Counted from the stretch's first letter, positions 32,692 through 42,214 are shown. The stretch: 64,000 nucleotides of DNA from Amblyomma americanum (GCF_052857255.1 NC_135505.1:26168269-26232268), one strand, 5' to 3'. A program made the numbers and translations. Notes: generated from the sequence alone by a model not told the origin.

Positions 32692-33299
32692 TTCCAATAC
32701 ACTGTAGCGCAGCAAAAGACGAGGACACAAGAGACGAGAGACGAACACCACGAGCGCTAACTTCCAACAAATTTTATTCTCCTGAAGCATCACATTTATA
32801 CACCAGAAAACAGTAATCACACGTGCGAACAGTATCGATTTCTTAGAAAAACGAGCTCTTTATCTGAGAGGAGAATGGAAGGTGTGCTTACACACGAGCA
32901 TCCTGACCTATTTATCTTTTCGGCTTCAATGATTTCGCGCGTTAACCTTTCTCTACTTTTTCCTTTCTCCATTCTCGCATGCAAGTCAAAACCCTGTAAG
33001 CCTTTATTTGATAAAAGTCTTGTAATAGGAAAAAGTAGAGAAAGGTTAACGCGCGAAATCATTGAAGCCGAAAAGTTAAATAGGTCAGGATGCTCGTGTG
33101 TAAGTACACCTTCCATTCTCCTCTCAGATAAAGAGCTCGTTTTTCTAAGAAATCGATACTGTTCGCACGTGCGATTACTGTTTTCTGGTGTATAAATGTG
33201 ATGCTTCAGGAGAATCAAATTTGTTGGAAGTTAGCGCTCGTGGTGTTCGTCTCTCGTCTCTTGTGTCCTCGTCGTTTGCTGCGCTACAGTGTATTGGAA
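32692..33299. repeat. Large inverted repeat, 273-bp arms, Penelope-derived
   Basis: Arms 32692-32964 and 33027-33299 are near-perfect reverse complements, with mismatches at only a few positions (for example an A/C difference near 32716 and a T/G near 32775). A 62-bp spacer separates them. Each arm, read outward, encodes the same C-terminal peptide and continues into the same 3' untranslated sequence, so the 3' ends point away from each other. A structure this size can fold as a hairpin or cruciform. Confidence 0.93.
32820..33195 (+). pseudogene. Penelope-like element ORF C-terminus (GIY-YIG domain end), present in both arms
   Basis: The right arm (plus) encodes [19 protein letters not shown], then [20 protein letters not shown] and [16 protein letters not shown]. 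The pattern [11 protein letters not shown]-x-P-S-I-x-L-x-D-K-E-x-x-F-L is what I know from the C-terminal end of Penelope-like retroelement polyproteins, after the GIY-YIG endonuclease. The left arm encodes the same on the minus strand (33218-32817 frame, via the spacer). No RT or catalytic GIY-YIG residues are present. Family call is by motif memory, not a search. Confidence 0.65.
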
Positions 33300-33470
33300 T
33301 GAATAAAGGATGTGAGCATAGTATGCTCAGGGGTGGCTGCAGAGCGTGCATTCCGGTTAGAATTGGTAGCGTGGTACCAATGATATCGTGGTACCAATGG
33401 TACCGTGGTACCACTCTGCGCTCCTTCGGCCGCCGGGCCGAAGCTTCGCGGCGCTGCGGGTTCTTCCCAT
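33300..33470 (+). repeat. GypA left flank, repeated at 50529-50703
   Basis: Nearly identical to 50529-50703, including TGAATAAAGGATGTGAGCAT and a cluster of GGTACC palindromes within GTGGTACCAATG-type words (about 33371-33412). Together with the last ~28 bp of the inverted-repeat arm it forms a ~200-bp flank shared by both Gypsy copies. It may be the 5' UTR of the decayed LINE that resumes at 38787, judging by position only. Confidence 0.75.
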
Positions 33471-34225
33471 TGTTACGTTTCGCCTACAACCCGCGGTATA
33501 GCCGGCGCGGATGCAACGGACGCCGGGGCTTCGTTCAAAGTGGCGGTCATTTTGGGCCCGTTCATCGCTGCCGCAACACCTCCCGCCAAACGCGTCCAGG
33601 CAGGTTTCAATGCCACGTGTCGTCGTGTGTGCGTGTGTGTGTGTGTGTGCATGTTGGTGCCCACGCTTGTCAAAGCGCGGCAGCCGGGGAGAGGAGCTCC
33701 CCAACTGGGAGGCGAGGAGGTCTGACCGGCGCCGGCCCGGCGGACGCGCCCGTCACGTCTGTACATGTCCGTGCGTCGCCGTCTTGTGCGACTCATCCCA
33801 AGCCGTTCCTTCTTGCCCTCGACTCCGAGGGTATAAAAAGACAGCTGCGCCGGACGCCAAGGGGAGAGAGAACGCCGCGCGCCCCTGCGCGCGCGTTCTT
33901 CCTTCTTCCTCTGAAACCCTACCTATCCTTCTCTCTATCTGCACGCCGGCAGTGGTGGTGGTGTTTTAACACCAGTCACAGGCCCGTGCATTTTCCTTTC
34001 CTCTTCCCCTTTCATCCACTTACTTACTTACGCCAATGGGAGACCTCGATTTCTTCCTTCGAGTAACGTGGTCGCCCTGACCGGCTGCTCTTTTGCGATG
34101 CCAGAATAAACAAGTTGTTCTGTTGCCAGTCGACTCATCCTTTGCCGGGACCTTCGGATGTTTCCAGCTTTGCCCCAGGCCGCCAGGCCAACGCTACCCT
34201 TGGGGCTTGCAACCCTTTTGCAACA
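33471..34225 (+). repeat. 5' LTR of GypA (755 bp)
   Basis: Carries a (GT)n tract (about 33628-33648), a TATA box at 33832 (TATAAAAAG) and AATAAA at 34105. Between GGACGCCAAGG (about 33861) and GAGACCTCGATTTC (about 34041) it contains ~178 bp absent from both other LTRs of the family. The extra block is flanked by GCCAAGG and GCCAATGG. Confidence 0.9.
33828..33840 (+). promoter_or_regulatory. TATA box of GypA 5' LTR
   Basis: GGGTATAAAAAG follows a GC-rich segment and precedes the presumed transcription start. The same box is at 38564 in the 3' LTR. In GypB it reads GGGTATATAAG (about 51060). Confidence 0.7.
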
Positions 34226-34539
34226 ACTGGTTGCCAGCGGTGAGATCTGGACAACGGAGGCCAGCAGCGAAGATATGCGGTCAACTGTATGCTGAGCAGC
34301 TCAACGACCATCCGGGAGCAGTGCAACGAGCCCTGTGTGATGACTGGTTGCCTGCAGCGGAACGACTGCGCTGAATTCTTGGCTGCGAGGTTTGGTGAGT
34401 GCGGGACTTTCTTCTTCTGAGTTTTGCCAGGCTTTTGTTAGTGTCAGAAACAGAGCTGGTAATTGTGTTGTCGTTGCTGCCGGGTTAGTTTGCGGCAAGA
34501 CAATAGTAGGCAGTAGAGAAAGCAGCATTCGGAGCAGCC

Positions 34540-37500
34540 ATGGATTTGAAGTCGTTGCGCAAACCGAAATTGCTGGAGCTTGCAAGAGAGTTGGGTCTGG
34601 ATGTCTCAGACAAACTCAGAAAACCAGAACTGCTAAGGGCTATTCTTGAGTTGGAGGCTGAGGATGACGAGCTGTCGGAATGCCTTGAGACCATTGAGGA
34701 GAGGGAGCAAAAAGAGGAGCGCGAACGTAAAGAGCAAAAAGAGAAAGACGAGCGCGAACGTAAAGAGCAAAAAGAGGAGCGCGAACGTAAAGAGCAAAAA
34801 GAGAAAGACGAGCGCGAACGTAAAGAGCAAAAAGAGAAAGAAGAGCGCGCTTTGGAAATGAAGCGTCTCGAGGTAGAGATGGAACGCGCTCGTAATGGAA
34901 GTCAGGCACACGGTGCAGGAGAACGAGTATCGTTCAAAATGACTGACCTGATGCGGCCGTTTAAGCTTGGAGAGGACATTGGTTTGTTCCTGGTTAACTT
35001 TGAGCGAACGTGCGAGAAGCAGGGGTTCTCTCGGGAAACGTGGCCACAGCGCTTGCTCACTTTGTTACCCGGCGAGGCGGCCGACGTAGTCGCTCGCTTG
35101 AAGAGAGAGGAGGCAGAGGATTTCGACCAAATCAAATCGAGTCTGCTAAAAAAGTACAGGCTGTCAGCGGAGGCGTTCCGTCGGAAGTTTCGGGAAAATG
35201 AAAAAGGCAGAAGTGAGTCATATACAGAGTTTGCCTACAGGCTTATGTCAAACATGCAGGAGTGGTTCAAAGAAGAGAAAGCGTTTGGTGACCACGAGAA
35301 AATTCTGCAGTGTTTCGGGCTGGAACAGTTTTATAGTCGGTTACCTGAGAACGTGCGGTACTGGGTCTTGGATAGGCCAGACGTTAGTACAGTGGCTAAA
35401 GCCGCCGAGCTAGCCGAGGAGTTTGTGACGCGTCGGGCTCGCGGAGCAAAGGACGGTCAAAAGGGTGAATTTGGCTCCAAGTCTGAGAAGCCGAAGTTCA
35501 CAACCATGAGAGCAAGGGGGGACACACGTAGTGCGGATGCGAGTGAAAGCAGTCCGACCGAACGTAAGGAGACGGCGGCAGCCGAAGCCGAACGCAGAAA
35601 GCGGTTCGAGAGGAGGCAAGCGCGCGTGTGTTATACGTGCCAGAAGCCGGGTCACTTTTCGGCGCAGTGTCCAGAAACAAAAAGAGAAGTCGTGTGTTTG
35701 TCATTATGTAGCACTGACGAGAACATGAAGCTTCTCGAGCCTTACATGCGAGACTTCCTCGTGAACGGGAAAGAGTGCCGAGTGCTTCGTGATTCCGCAG
35801 CTACAATTTATGTAGTTCACCCCTCTTACGTAGAACCCGATATGTTCAGGGGCGAGTGCGCATGGATCAAGCAAGCCTTGGAAGCTCATAGCGTGTGTCT
35901 GCCCGTAGCAAAAGTGCTTATTGAAGGACCTTTCGGAGCACTTGAGACGGAGGCCGTAGTGTCATCTTTGCTGCCCCCCCAGTACCCGTACCTATTTTCG
36001 AACAGGTCCGATCACCTCCTGCGCGAGAAGGGGCTTTTGTTTGGTGAGGCTAGCGTTCAGGCCTTAACCAGATCGAGAGTTCGGGAGCTCGCTGCAAAGG
36101 CGGTAGTTGCGGGGCCGACGTTGTCGAACAATGAGAAAGGGTCGGAGGCGCAGCAAGCTGATATTCCGAGCACGTCCGATCTGAATAATATTGAGCGTGT
36201 AGCGTTGAAGGCACCAGGTACTGGAGAGGAAATGCCCGACACGGGCAAGTTAGAAGAGCTTCCGGTCGAGCTTCCGGGACTAGGCTCAGTGACGAACAGG
36301 GAAGACACTGATCAGGTCATTAGTGACTTAATCATTAAAGCACCGCTGTCGGCTGAGCAGAAAACCGAACTACACCAACTCTTACAAGAGTTTCAAGGTC
36401 AGTTCTCTGAGAGGCCTGGTAGGACTTCTGTCCTTACGCATGATATAGAACTTACCTCCCCAGAGCCAGTACGATCCAAGGCGTACCGGGTGTCACCCCG
36501 CCAGCGCGATATTATGGAGGCTGAGGTAAAGAAAATGCTACAGCTCGGTGTTATTGAGGCGGGTGAGAGTGATTATACCTCCCCTTTGATTTTAGTTGAG
36601 GTACCGGGCAAGGAACCTCGTCCTTGCGTCGACTACCGCAGGCTTAATTCCATCACTAAGGATCAAATTTATCCGATCCCTAACATCGAGGAGCGCCTTG
36701 AGAAAGTTAGTAGCGCTCAGTTTATTTCCACCCTAGATCTTGTCAGGGGTTATTGGCAGGTTCCACTTACAGAAGAGGCTAGTAGGTATGCGGCGTTCAT
36801 TTCACCAATGGGAACATTCCGTCCTAAAGTTTTGAGTTTTGGTTTGAAGAACGCGCCATACTGCTTTTCAAGCCTCATGGACAAAGTGTTGCGGGGACAG
36901 GAAGAATTCGCTTTACCGTATTTAGACGACGTAGCGATATTTTCCGCATCCTGGTCTGAGCATATGGCACACTTGCGGGCAGTGCTAACCCGGCTGCGCG
37001 AAGCGGGCTTGACAGTCAAGGCTCCCAAGTGCCAATTAGCACAGGCCGAGGTTGTCTATCTCGGTCACGTGATTGGACAGGGTCGTCGCCGGCCCTCTGA
37101 AATAAAGGTGGCCGCTGTGCGAGACTTCCCGCAACCGCGTACGAAGACCGATATTCGGTCGTTCTTAGGTGTCGCCGGCTACTATCAGAGGTACATCCCC
37201 AAGTACTCCGATATCGCGGCTCCCCTGACTGATGCTCTAAGAAAAACAGAGCCCCAAACAGTCGTCTGGGGCGAGACAAAGGAAAGAGCTTTTAGCGCCC
37301 TAAAGAGCGCCCTAACAAGCCAGCCTGTGCTACGATCGCCAGACTACACAAAAGGGTTCGTTGTTCAGTGCGATGCTAGTGAGCGAGGCATGGGCGTTGT
37401 ACTGTGCCAACGGGAAAATGGAGAAGTGGAACACCCCGTCCTCTATGCTAGTCGTAAGCTGACCTGTCGTGAGCAGGCGTACAGCGCCACCGAGAAAGAG

Positions 37501-37725
37501 TGTGCGTGTCTCGTGTGGGCCGTTCAGAAATTGTCATGCTACCTAGCCGGCTCGAGGTTTAACATTGAGACGGATCACTGCCCTCTCCAATGGCTGCAGA
37601 CCATCTCTCCCAAAAATGGCCGCCTCCTGCGCTGGAGCCTCGCTTTGCAACAGTATTCCTTTAAGGTGCGTTACAAAAAGGGGAGTCTCAACGGTAACGC
37701 CGATGGCTTAAGTCGAAGCCCCTAA
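34540..37725 (+). CDS. GypA Gag-Pol polyprotein (Gag, PR, RT, RNase H), no integrase
   Basis: 1061 residues from ATG 34540 (GCAGCCATGG context). Residues 1-35 resemble a SAP-type helix-turn-helix (LKSLRKPKLLELARELGL). Residues about 47-110 are a charged E/R/K coiled coil built from tandem repeats. A capsid-like domain follows (FKLGEDIGLFLVNFERTCEK to about 290), and the zinc knuckle CYTCQKPGHFSAQC is at 364-377. The protease region near 430 has DSAAT instead of the usual D-S/T-G. The reverse transcriptase spans about 640-830 (VDYRRLNSIT, FISTLDLVRGYWQV, FGLKNAPYCFSSLMD, LPYLDDVAIF). RNase H spans about 930-1055 (VQCDAS, TEKECACLVW, IETDHCPLQWL) and ends NADGLSRSP. Integrase would normally follow here, but a TAA does. 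The product would assemble particles and make cDNA; the family call is secure. Confidence 0.93.
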   Translation: MDLKSLRKPKLLELARELGLDVSDKLRKPELLRAILELEAEDDELSECLETIEEREQKEERERKEQKEKDERERKEQKEERERKEQKEKDERERKEQKEKEERALEMKRLEVEMERARNGSQAHGAGERVSFKMTDLMRPFKLGEDIGLFLVNFERTCEKQGFSRETWPQRLLTLLPGEAADVVARLKREEAEDFDQIKSSLLKKYRLSAEAFRRKFRENEKGRSESYTEFAYRLMSNMQEWFKEEKAFGDHEKILQCFGLEQFYSRLPENVRYWVLDRPDVSTVAKAAELAEEFVTRRARGAKDGQKGEFGSKSEKPKFTTMRARGDTRSADASESSPTERKETAAAEAERRKRFERRQARVCYTCQKPGHFSAQCPETKREVVCLSLCSTDENMKLLEPYMRDFLVNGKECRVLRDSAATIYVVHPSYVEPDMFRGECAWIKQALEAHSVCLPVAKVLIEGPFGALETEAVVSSLLPPQYPYLFSNRSDHLLREKGLLFGEASVQALTRSRVRELAAKAVVAGPTLSNNEKGSEAQQADIPSTSDLNNIERVALKAPGTGEEMPDTGKLEELPVELPGLGSVTNREDTDQVISDLIIKAPLSAEQKTELHQLLQEFQGQFSERPGRTSVLTHDIELTSPEPVRSKAYRVSPRQRDIMEAEVKKMLQLGVIEAGESDYTSPLILVEVPGKEPRPCVDYRRLNSITKDQIYPIPNIEERLEKVSSAQFISTLDLVRGYWQVPLTEEASRYAAFISPMGTFRPKVLSFGLKNAPYCFSSLMDKVLRGQEEFALPYLDDVAIFSASWSEHMAHLRAVLTRLREAGLTVKAPKCQLAQAEVVYLGHVIGQGRRRPSEIKVAAVRDFPQPRTKTDIRSFLGVAGYYQRYIPKYSDIAAPLTDALRKTEPQTVVWGETKERAFSALKSALTSQPVLRSPDYTKGFVVQCDASERGMGVVLCQRENGEVEHPVLYASRKLTCREQAYSATEKECACLVWAVQKLSCYLAGSRFNIETDHCPLQWLQTISPKNGRLLRWSLALQQYSFKVRYKKGSLNGNADGLSRSP

Positions 37726-38205
37726 CGTAGGAATCCGCCTCAAAGTTGTTTGTTACTGATGTTTTCTTCCTGAGGCAGGATTTTTAACATATTGCTTTTG
37801 TTTAGTGTTTCTAAGTGATTATGTGCTTTCTAGTGCAATTTTCCAATTTGTGGACGCGTTCTGAGTGCTGCTTGACTACTGTAAGGAACTAGGCAGTAGT
37901 ATAAAAGGGGAAAGAGCCTGGCAGAGCTTAGTGAGGGTTGTCTCGTGCTTGCTGACTGAGCGGTTGCGTTTCGGCGTAGTTCTAACGCTTGCTGGGAACG
38001 AGCACAAAAATGGCAACTCTCCCGAAGTAACTTTGCAGTGTCCTGTGTGATCCTGAACTTGAGAACGAGGCCTTCTCTGTGCGCTACGCTCAAGCAACGT
38101 CGAGGGACGACCGGTTTCGTTTACGAGCATCATCGAGCGACATCCCTCCGGACAGCGGATGCAGTCCCCTGACCATCGGGATCTCCTTCTCCCGGCGGGG
38201 CGGTC
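37726..38205 (+). other. GypA 3' non-coding region
   Basis: 480 bp between the pol stop and the 3' LTR. No HHCC or DDE integrase motif occurs in any frame. The block is also present after GypB pol (54724-55127), so it belongs to the element. A clear polypurine tract next to the 3' LTR was not found; GGCGGGGCGG at 38195-38204 is the best candidate. Confidence 0.7.
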
Positions 38206-38782
38206 TGTTACGTTTCGCCTACAACGCGCGGTATAGCCGGCGCGGATGCAACGGACGCCGGGGCTTCGTTCAAAGTGGCGGTCATTTTGGGCCCGTTCAT
38301 CGCTGCCGCAACGCCTCCCGCCAAACGCGTCCAGGCAGGTTTCAATGCCACGTGTCGTCGTGTGTGCGTGTGTGTGTGTGTGCATGTTGGTGCCCACGCT
38401 TGTCAAAGCGCGGCAGCCGGGGAGAGGAGCTCCCCAACTGGGAGGCGAGGAGGTCTGACCGGCGCCGGCCCGGCGGACGCGCCCGTCACGTCTGTACATG
38501 TTCGAGCGTCGCCGTATCGGGCGACTCATCCCAAGCCGTTCCTTCTTGCCCTCGACTCCGAGGGTATAAAAAGACAGCTGCGCCGGACGCCAAGGAGAGA
38601 CTTCGATTTCTTCCTTCGAGTAACGTGGTCGCCCTGACCGGCTGCTCTTTTGCGATGCCAGAATAAACAAGTTGTTCTGTTGCCAGTCGACTCATCCTTT
38701 GCCGGGACCTTCGGATGTTTCCAGCTTTGCCCCAGGCCGCCAGGCCAACGCTACCCTTGGGGCTTGCAACCCTGTTGCAACA
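38206..38782 (+). repeat. 3' LTR of GypA (577 bp)
   Basis: Starts TGTTACGTTTCGCC and ends GTTGCAACA. TATA box at about 38565 and AATAAA at 38662. It lacks the ~178-bp block of the 5' LTR but otherwise matches closely. Confidence 0.92.
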
Positions 38783-38836
38783 CCATGGAGGCCACAGGCA
38801 CCGAGAACAAGTGACAGCCTGCGTTCGGCGGTGACG

Positions 38837-40670
38837 ATGAGCAACGCCGGGGAGGCCACTTACGCTCACGGAGGCGAGCGTCATCTGCAGGGCAAGGTCG
38901 TTCAGCACTATTCGGCGAATGCAGGCCGAGATCGCTGATCTGCGGGACACGGTGAGGTGCCTGACTGCGGCGCTTATCACATCAGAGAACCTTGAGCCCG
39001 TCAGCGGGGCTTTGGACGTGTCGCCGACGGACCCACGCGTTCTTGCCTTGAGGAACATCACGGCGCTTGCTTCCCAGACGCAGGACACCTTCACGTCTCC
39101 CTCCCCGCCAGTTCTGGCCACCCCTGCGCCTCCCGCTGCCATGGCTACGCCTGGGGAACTGACTGTGATGCCCTCTCCCCCTCATGCTGCTCCTGCGGGC
39201 TCACCGCATACACCTGCTGCCGAGGAGAATATGTGCACCCCGTTGGATGTATCTGTTCTGCGGAAATGGCGCCGCTCAACGGAGTCCGAGGACGAGAGGG
39301 ACGCGGAAACCAAAAGGGACATCGCGGTGGCCAAGCGTGAATCTCGAAGCCCCCCCACCGTCGCTGTTGCCTCTTCGTCCACACTCGAGGAAGGGGGTTC
39401 CATGGAGTTCGTGCCTGGCCAGCACGCACCGCATGGAGCCCACCTCCAGCCTGCTGCTGATGCTGCTGCTGTTGCTGCTGGGGCGATGGTGTCCGGAGGA
39501 AAACCGGGCGCTACCTCGCCAAGTTCCGCCGCACGAGACCAGGCTGCGGCTGGGGCGTCGTCTGCTGGCAGTGAGCTCGCTCAACTTCGCGGCGCGCCGC
39601 AGCAATACGCCGCAGACAGCGGCAATGCTGATGCTAGGGCCAGCCTGGTCCCATGGCGCACCATCAATACCAAGGCGCCACGGCGTCGGAGAGCTGCCTT
39701 GGAGCGAGCAGCGGCTGCCGTGGAGGTCCCGTCCAGAATGGTGGGGACGGTGCTGTTTCGGCCGGCGAACCAGGCCACCGCCTTCACCAGGGAATCGTGC
39801 TGGGAGCTGGCCGAGGAGACCGGGCCCCGTCCGGGCGTCCTCGCCATCCGGGTAAACACGCCGCGGAATGTGGTGGCAGTGGACGCGGGGAGCAGCGATG
39901 CTCTCCAGGCCCTGCTAACCACAGCCGTCATCCGCTGCGTGCCGGTCTGCGCCAAGGAGTCTCCTCCTCGGAACCAAAGCTCCGGCCTGGTCTTCGGTGT
40001 GAACGGGCGCAGGACGGCGGTGGCTCTGCTAGCGGCGCGGAGTCAACGGTGCCGATGGTCTCGGCGTAACTGTCGGGCAGCACACTCGCTCTCCGTTTTG
40101 CGGCGCCGACACCACCGGCATTCATTACCATATTGAAGCGCAGGCTCGCTGTCCGCACCTGCCGCCCCGGGCACTCCAGTGTGCCAAGGGCGCCATCCTG
40201 CGGCGGGCCGCACGAGCCTGGTACCTGCGCGAGCATGCCCCGCTGTATTAACTGCGGGGGCGGCACGCGGCCATCGACCCAATGTGCTCGCACTGGCAGC
40301 TAGAACGTCACGTGGCCCCTTTAATGGCCACATTCATGGCACCGATGTCCAGGCGAGTCGTCCGAGTCGTCGACCAGGCTGAAACAGCGGCCCCAGCACA
40401 GCCAAATCGGCAGGCGCTGCGCGCGCTTTCTTATGCGCAGGCCGTGAGGGGAGCACGCCAGCAGCAGCAGCAACCGAAGAAACGGCCGCGGCGGGAGCGA
40501 CAGCGGCGATCCGCGTGCCCGGCGTCCGGTGCAGCGCGGCCCGAGCCTGCGGCCGCTTCTCATAGCCAGCCCCCTGACGCCCTGGACGCGGAGGTAGCGC
40601 GCCTAAAGCTGGAGTTGTGCGCCCTCAGCGTACTTTTCCCGCAGGGCACTGATGGACAGTGCCTTGCTTA
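38837..40670 (+). pseudogene. LINE ORF1 remnant, frameshifted
   Basis: A probable start at 38837 (MSNAGEATYAHGGERH) shifts near 38920 into the frame 38919-40136 (QAEIADLRDTVRCLTAAL, alanine/proline-rich middle). A conserved fold follows with MVGTVLFRPANQATAFTRES and PGVLAIRVNTPRNVVAVD. After another frameshift near 40010 come LALRF-like residues and a CRPRPLQCAK knuckle start at about 40155-40190. The tail (40282-40671) is Q/R-rich with a LKLELCALSV helix. It would be an RNA-binding Gag-like protein if intact. Confidence 0.7.
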
Positions 40671-40749
40671 GAAGCACCGGTTGCTCCCGCGCAGATAAGC
40701 CAGCAAAAAGGCTAGCCGCCGGACTCACTCCCGCATACCACCCTTCCCG

Positions 40750-41450
40750 CAGTGGAACGTGCGCTTACTTGCGGCACGGTATGCCGAAATGCGAGTTCGC
40801 ATCGCACAGGATTCGCCGGAAGTTATCGCGCTGCAGGAGACGTACGTACGTTCACATGACGGGGAGCGCTAGATGCGGCTACCTGGCAACATTGGCTAGC
40901 ACTCAGCCACCACGTGCGAGGAACCCACCTGAGCCGCAGTGCCCTGTTGTGACACATCTCATCGCCCCGGGAAATCAAGGTGCGCGATATACGTGCGGCA
41001 GGACGTCCACCACACACTCGTCGGCTCGGCTGCGACGACATCCGATGCCCGGGAGTACGTGTTGGTGGCAGTGCGCATCAGTGGCGTTGACACGTCGGTG
41101 GCCAGTGTTTATGTGCGCCCAGCTGTCGCGTGGAACGCGCTGTGTAATCGTGTTGGATCTTCGTGCTGTGCCCCGCGCCAAATCATCCTTGGTGACGTCA
41201 ACGCCCACCATAGTGCGTGCGGCAATGCGCGCCACTCCACGCGTGGAGAAGACCTGCTCGACGCAGCAATGCAGCTGGGACTCACCCGTTTGAACACCGG
41301 CGAGCCTACCTTTCGACGACGGCGCGGAACACCCGCCTCCTGCATCAACGTTGTCTTCGAATCTAGAGGCATCGTGGCGACATAGTGCCGATCACCATCT
41401 CTCTTGGGCTTGGATCAATACTCCATCCTAATCGAACGCACTGCATTGGA
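40750..41450 (+). pseudogene. LINE endonuclease fragment
   Basis: PQWNVRLLAARYAEMRVRIA begins near 40746 and VIALQETYVRSHDGE follows, then a stop. After a shift, the frame 40939-41385 has CAIYVRQDVHHTLV, VASVYVRP and the catalytic IILGDVNAHHSACG. It reaches SDHH-like bases (CGATCACCATC at 41388-41398) in another frame. No reverse transcriptase follows. Confidence 0.75.
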
Positions 41451-41641
41451 GGCGCGCGCCAAATGTACCTACTCCATTACCAACAGGAGTGCGTTATCTC
41501 CGTTACCAACATTACAACCGTTACCAAAAGGAGTGAGACGAGGCGGCGGCCACTGGCGCAGATTTCTTTTCAAGTCTAGTTCGAAGCGCTCTCGCAGCCA
41601 CCCAACGAGCAGAGGTAAGGGCAGGGCAGCCCACATCTGAT

Positions 41642-42214
41642 ATGAATCTGCTCAATCTGCGCGAGAAGAGCGATCGCTCGAGAAGTAGATTTAAATCGGC
41701 CGCTAGAGGAAACATGGTGGTAAAGATTGCTATCCCGGGGAAGACTGATACAGACTCCCAAGACCAGCCGAAGCCCAAGCCTAGGCTACACAAGGCCCCT
41801 TCAAAGACGAACGTTAGGCAAGGCGCAGCGATAAGAGACCCGAACGACCCCTGCGGACTGAAGAATGCAGCACAGAAAATCAAGCTTGACGGGAAGCTCT
41901 CCCAGGTGGCAGGGCAAAGCCTAGAGGGAAAACTATATCAATTGACCAGGCAAAATCATATGCTACTCATGAAACTGGAAAAGTTTGAAAAGGAGAACGC
42001 AGAGCTAAGGCTGTGGGTTAAGCATTCAGGAGAGCTAAATTTGAGGAGGCCCCTCCCGTCGGCAAGTGAGGAAGAGGAGAGCAGAGAGCGAGGACCTCCT
42101 AGTAAGAGGAGGGCTAAAATGATAGGCTCAGCAGGCTCGGACACGCTCGGGGCAGACATTAGGGCCCTGAAGGAATCGGTAGATAAGAATGGAGAAAGGC
42201 AAGAAAACTGGTGA
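41642..42214 (+). CDS. Unrecognised coiled-coil ORF, possible LINE ORF1 fragment
   Basis: 190 codons from ATG 41642. The product is basic and lysine/proline-rich at the start (KPKPRLHKAPSKTNVR). A likely coiled coil follows around residues 95-125 (LYQLTRQNHMLLMKLEKFEK), then an acidic/serine patch (SEEEESRERG) and a basic patch (SKRRAK). It ends at TGA 42212-42214; AATAAA occurs at about 42355, so this could be a transcript 3' end. No zinc knuckle or enzyme motif. Flanked by LINEs on both sides, so a decayed ORF1 is the most economical reading. A host gene is not excluded. Confidence 0.4.
   Translation: MNLLNLREKSDRSRSRFKSAARGNMVVKIAIPGKTDTDSQDQPKPKPRLHKAPSKTNVRQGAAIRDPNDPCGLKNAAQKIKLDGKLSQVAGQSLEGKLYQLTRQNHMLLMKLEKFEKENAELRLWVKHSGELNLRRPLPSASEEEESRERGPPSKRRAKMIGSAGSDTLGADIRALKESVDKNGERQENW

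Larger units (their letters stand above)
33471..38782 (+). mobile_element. Gypsy-type LTR element GypA, intact gag-pol without integrase
   Basis: The LTRs run TGTTACG to GCAACA (33471-34225 and 38206-38782), with 4-bp CCAT immediately outside both (33467-33470 and 38783-38786). A single open frame of 1061 codons covers Gag, protease, RT and RNase H and then stops. 480 bp of non-coding sequence precede the 3' LTR. TATA boxes and AATAAA signals are intact in both LTRs. The open frame suggests a recent insertion. The absence of integrase means it would need help in trans to integrate, unless the gene was lost after insertion. Confidence 0.9.
38787..41450 (+). mobile_element. Decayed LINE remnant (ORF1 plus endonuclease), next to GypA
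   Basis: GC-rich plus-strand sequence with an ORF1 remnant and the start of an endonuclease, lost after the endonuclease. GypA with its CCAT duplication sits at the left edge, so GypA inserted into or just upstream of this LINE. Organisation and motif style again indicate an I/R1-group LINE. Confidence 0.75.

Noticed and set aside
33188..34066. 292-codon plus frame across the GypA flank and 5' LTR
   Set aside because: It spans the LTR boundary, promoter and leader, is low in complexity in the (GT)n part and has no domain; chance open frame in GC-rich sequence.
39184..39855. 223-codon plus frame in the LINE remnant
   Set aside because: Out-of-frame shadow of the ORF1 remnant, which has the recognisable LINE fold in the 38919-40136 frame.
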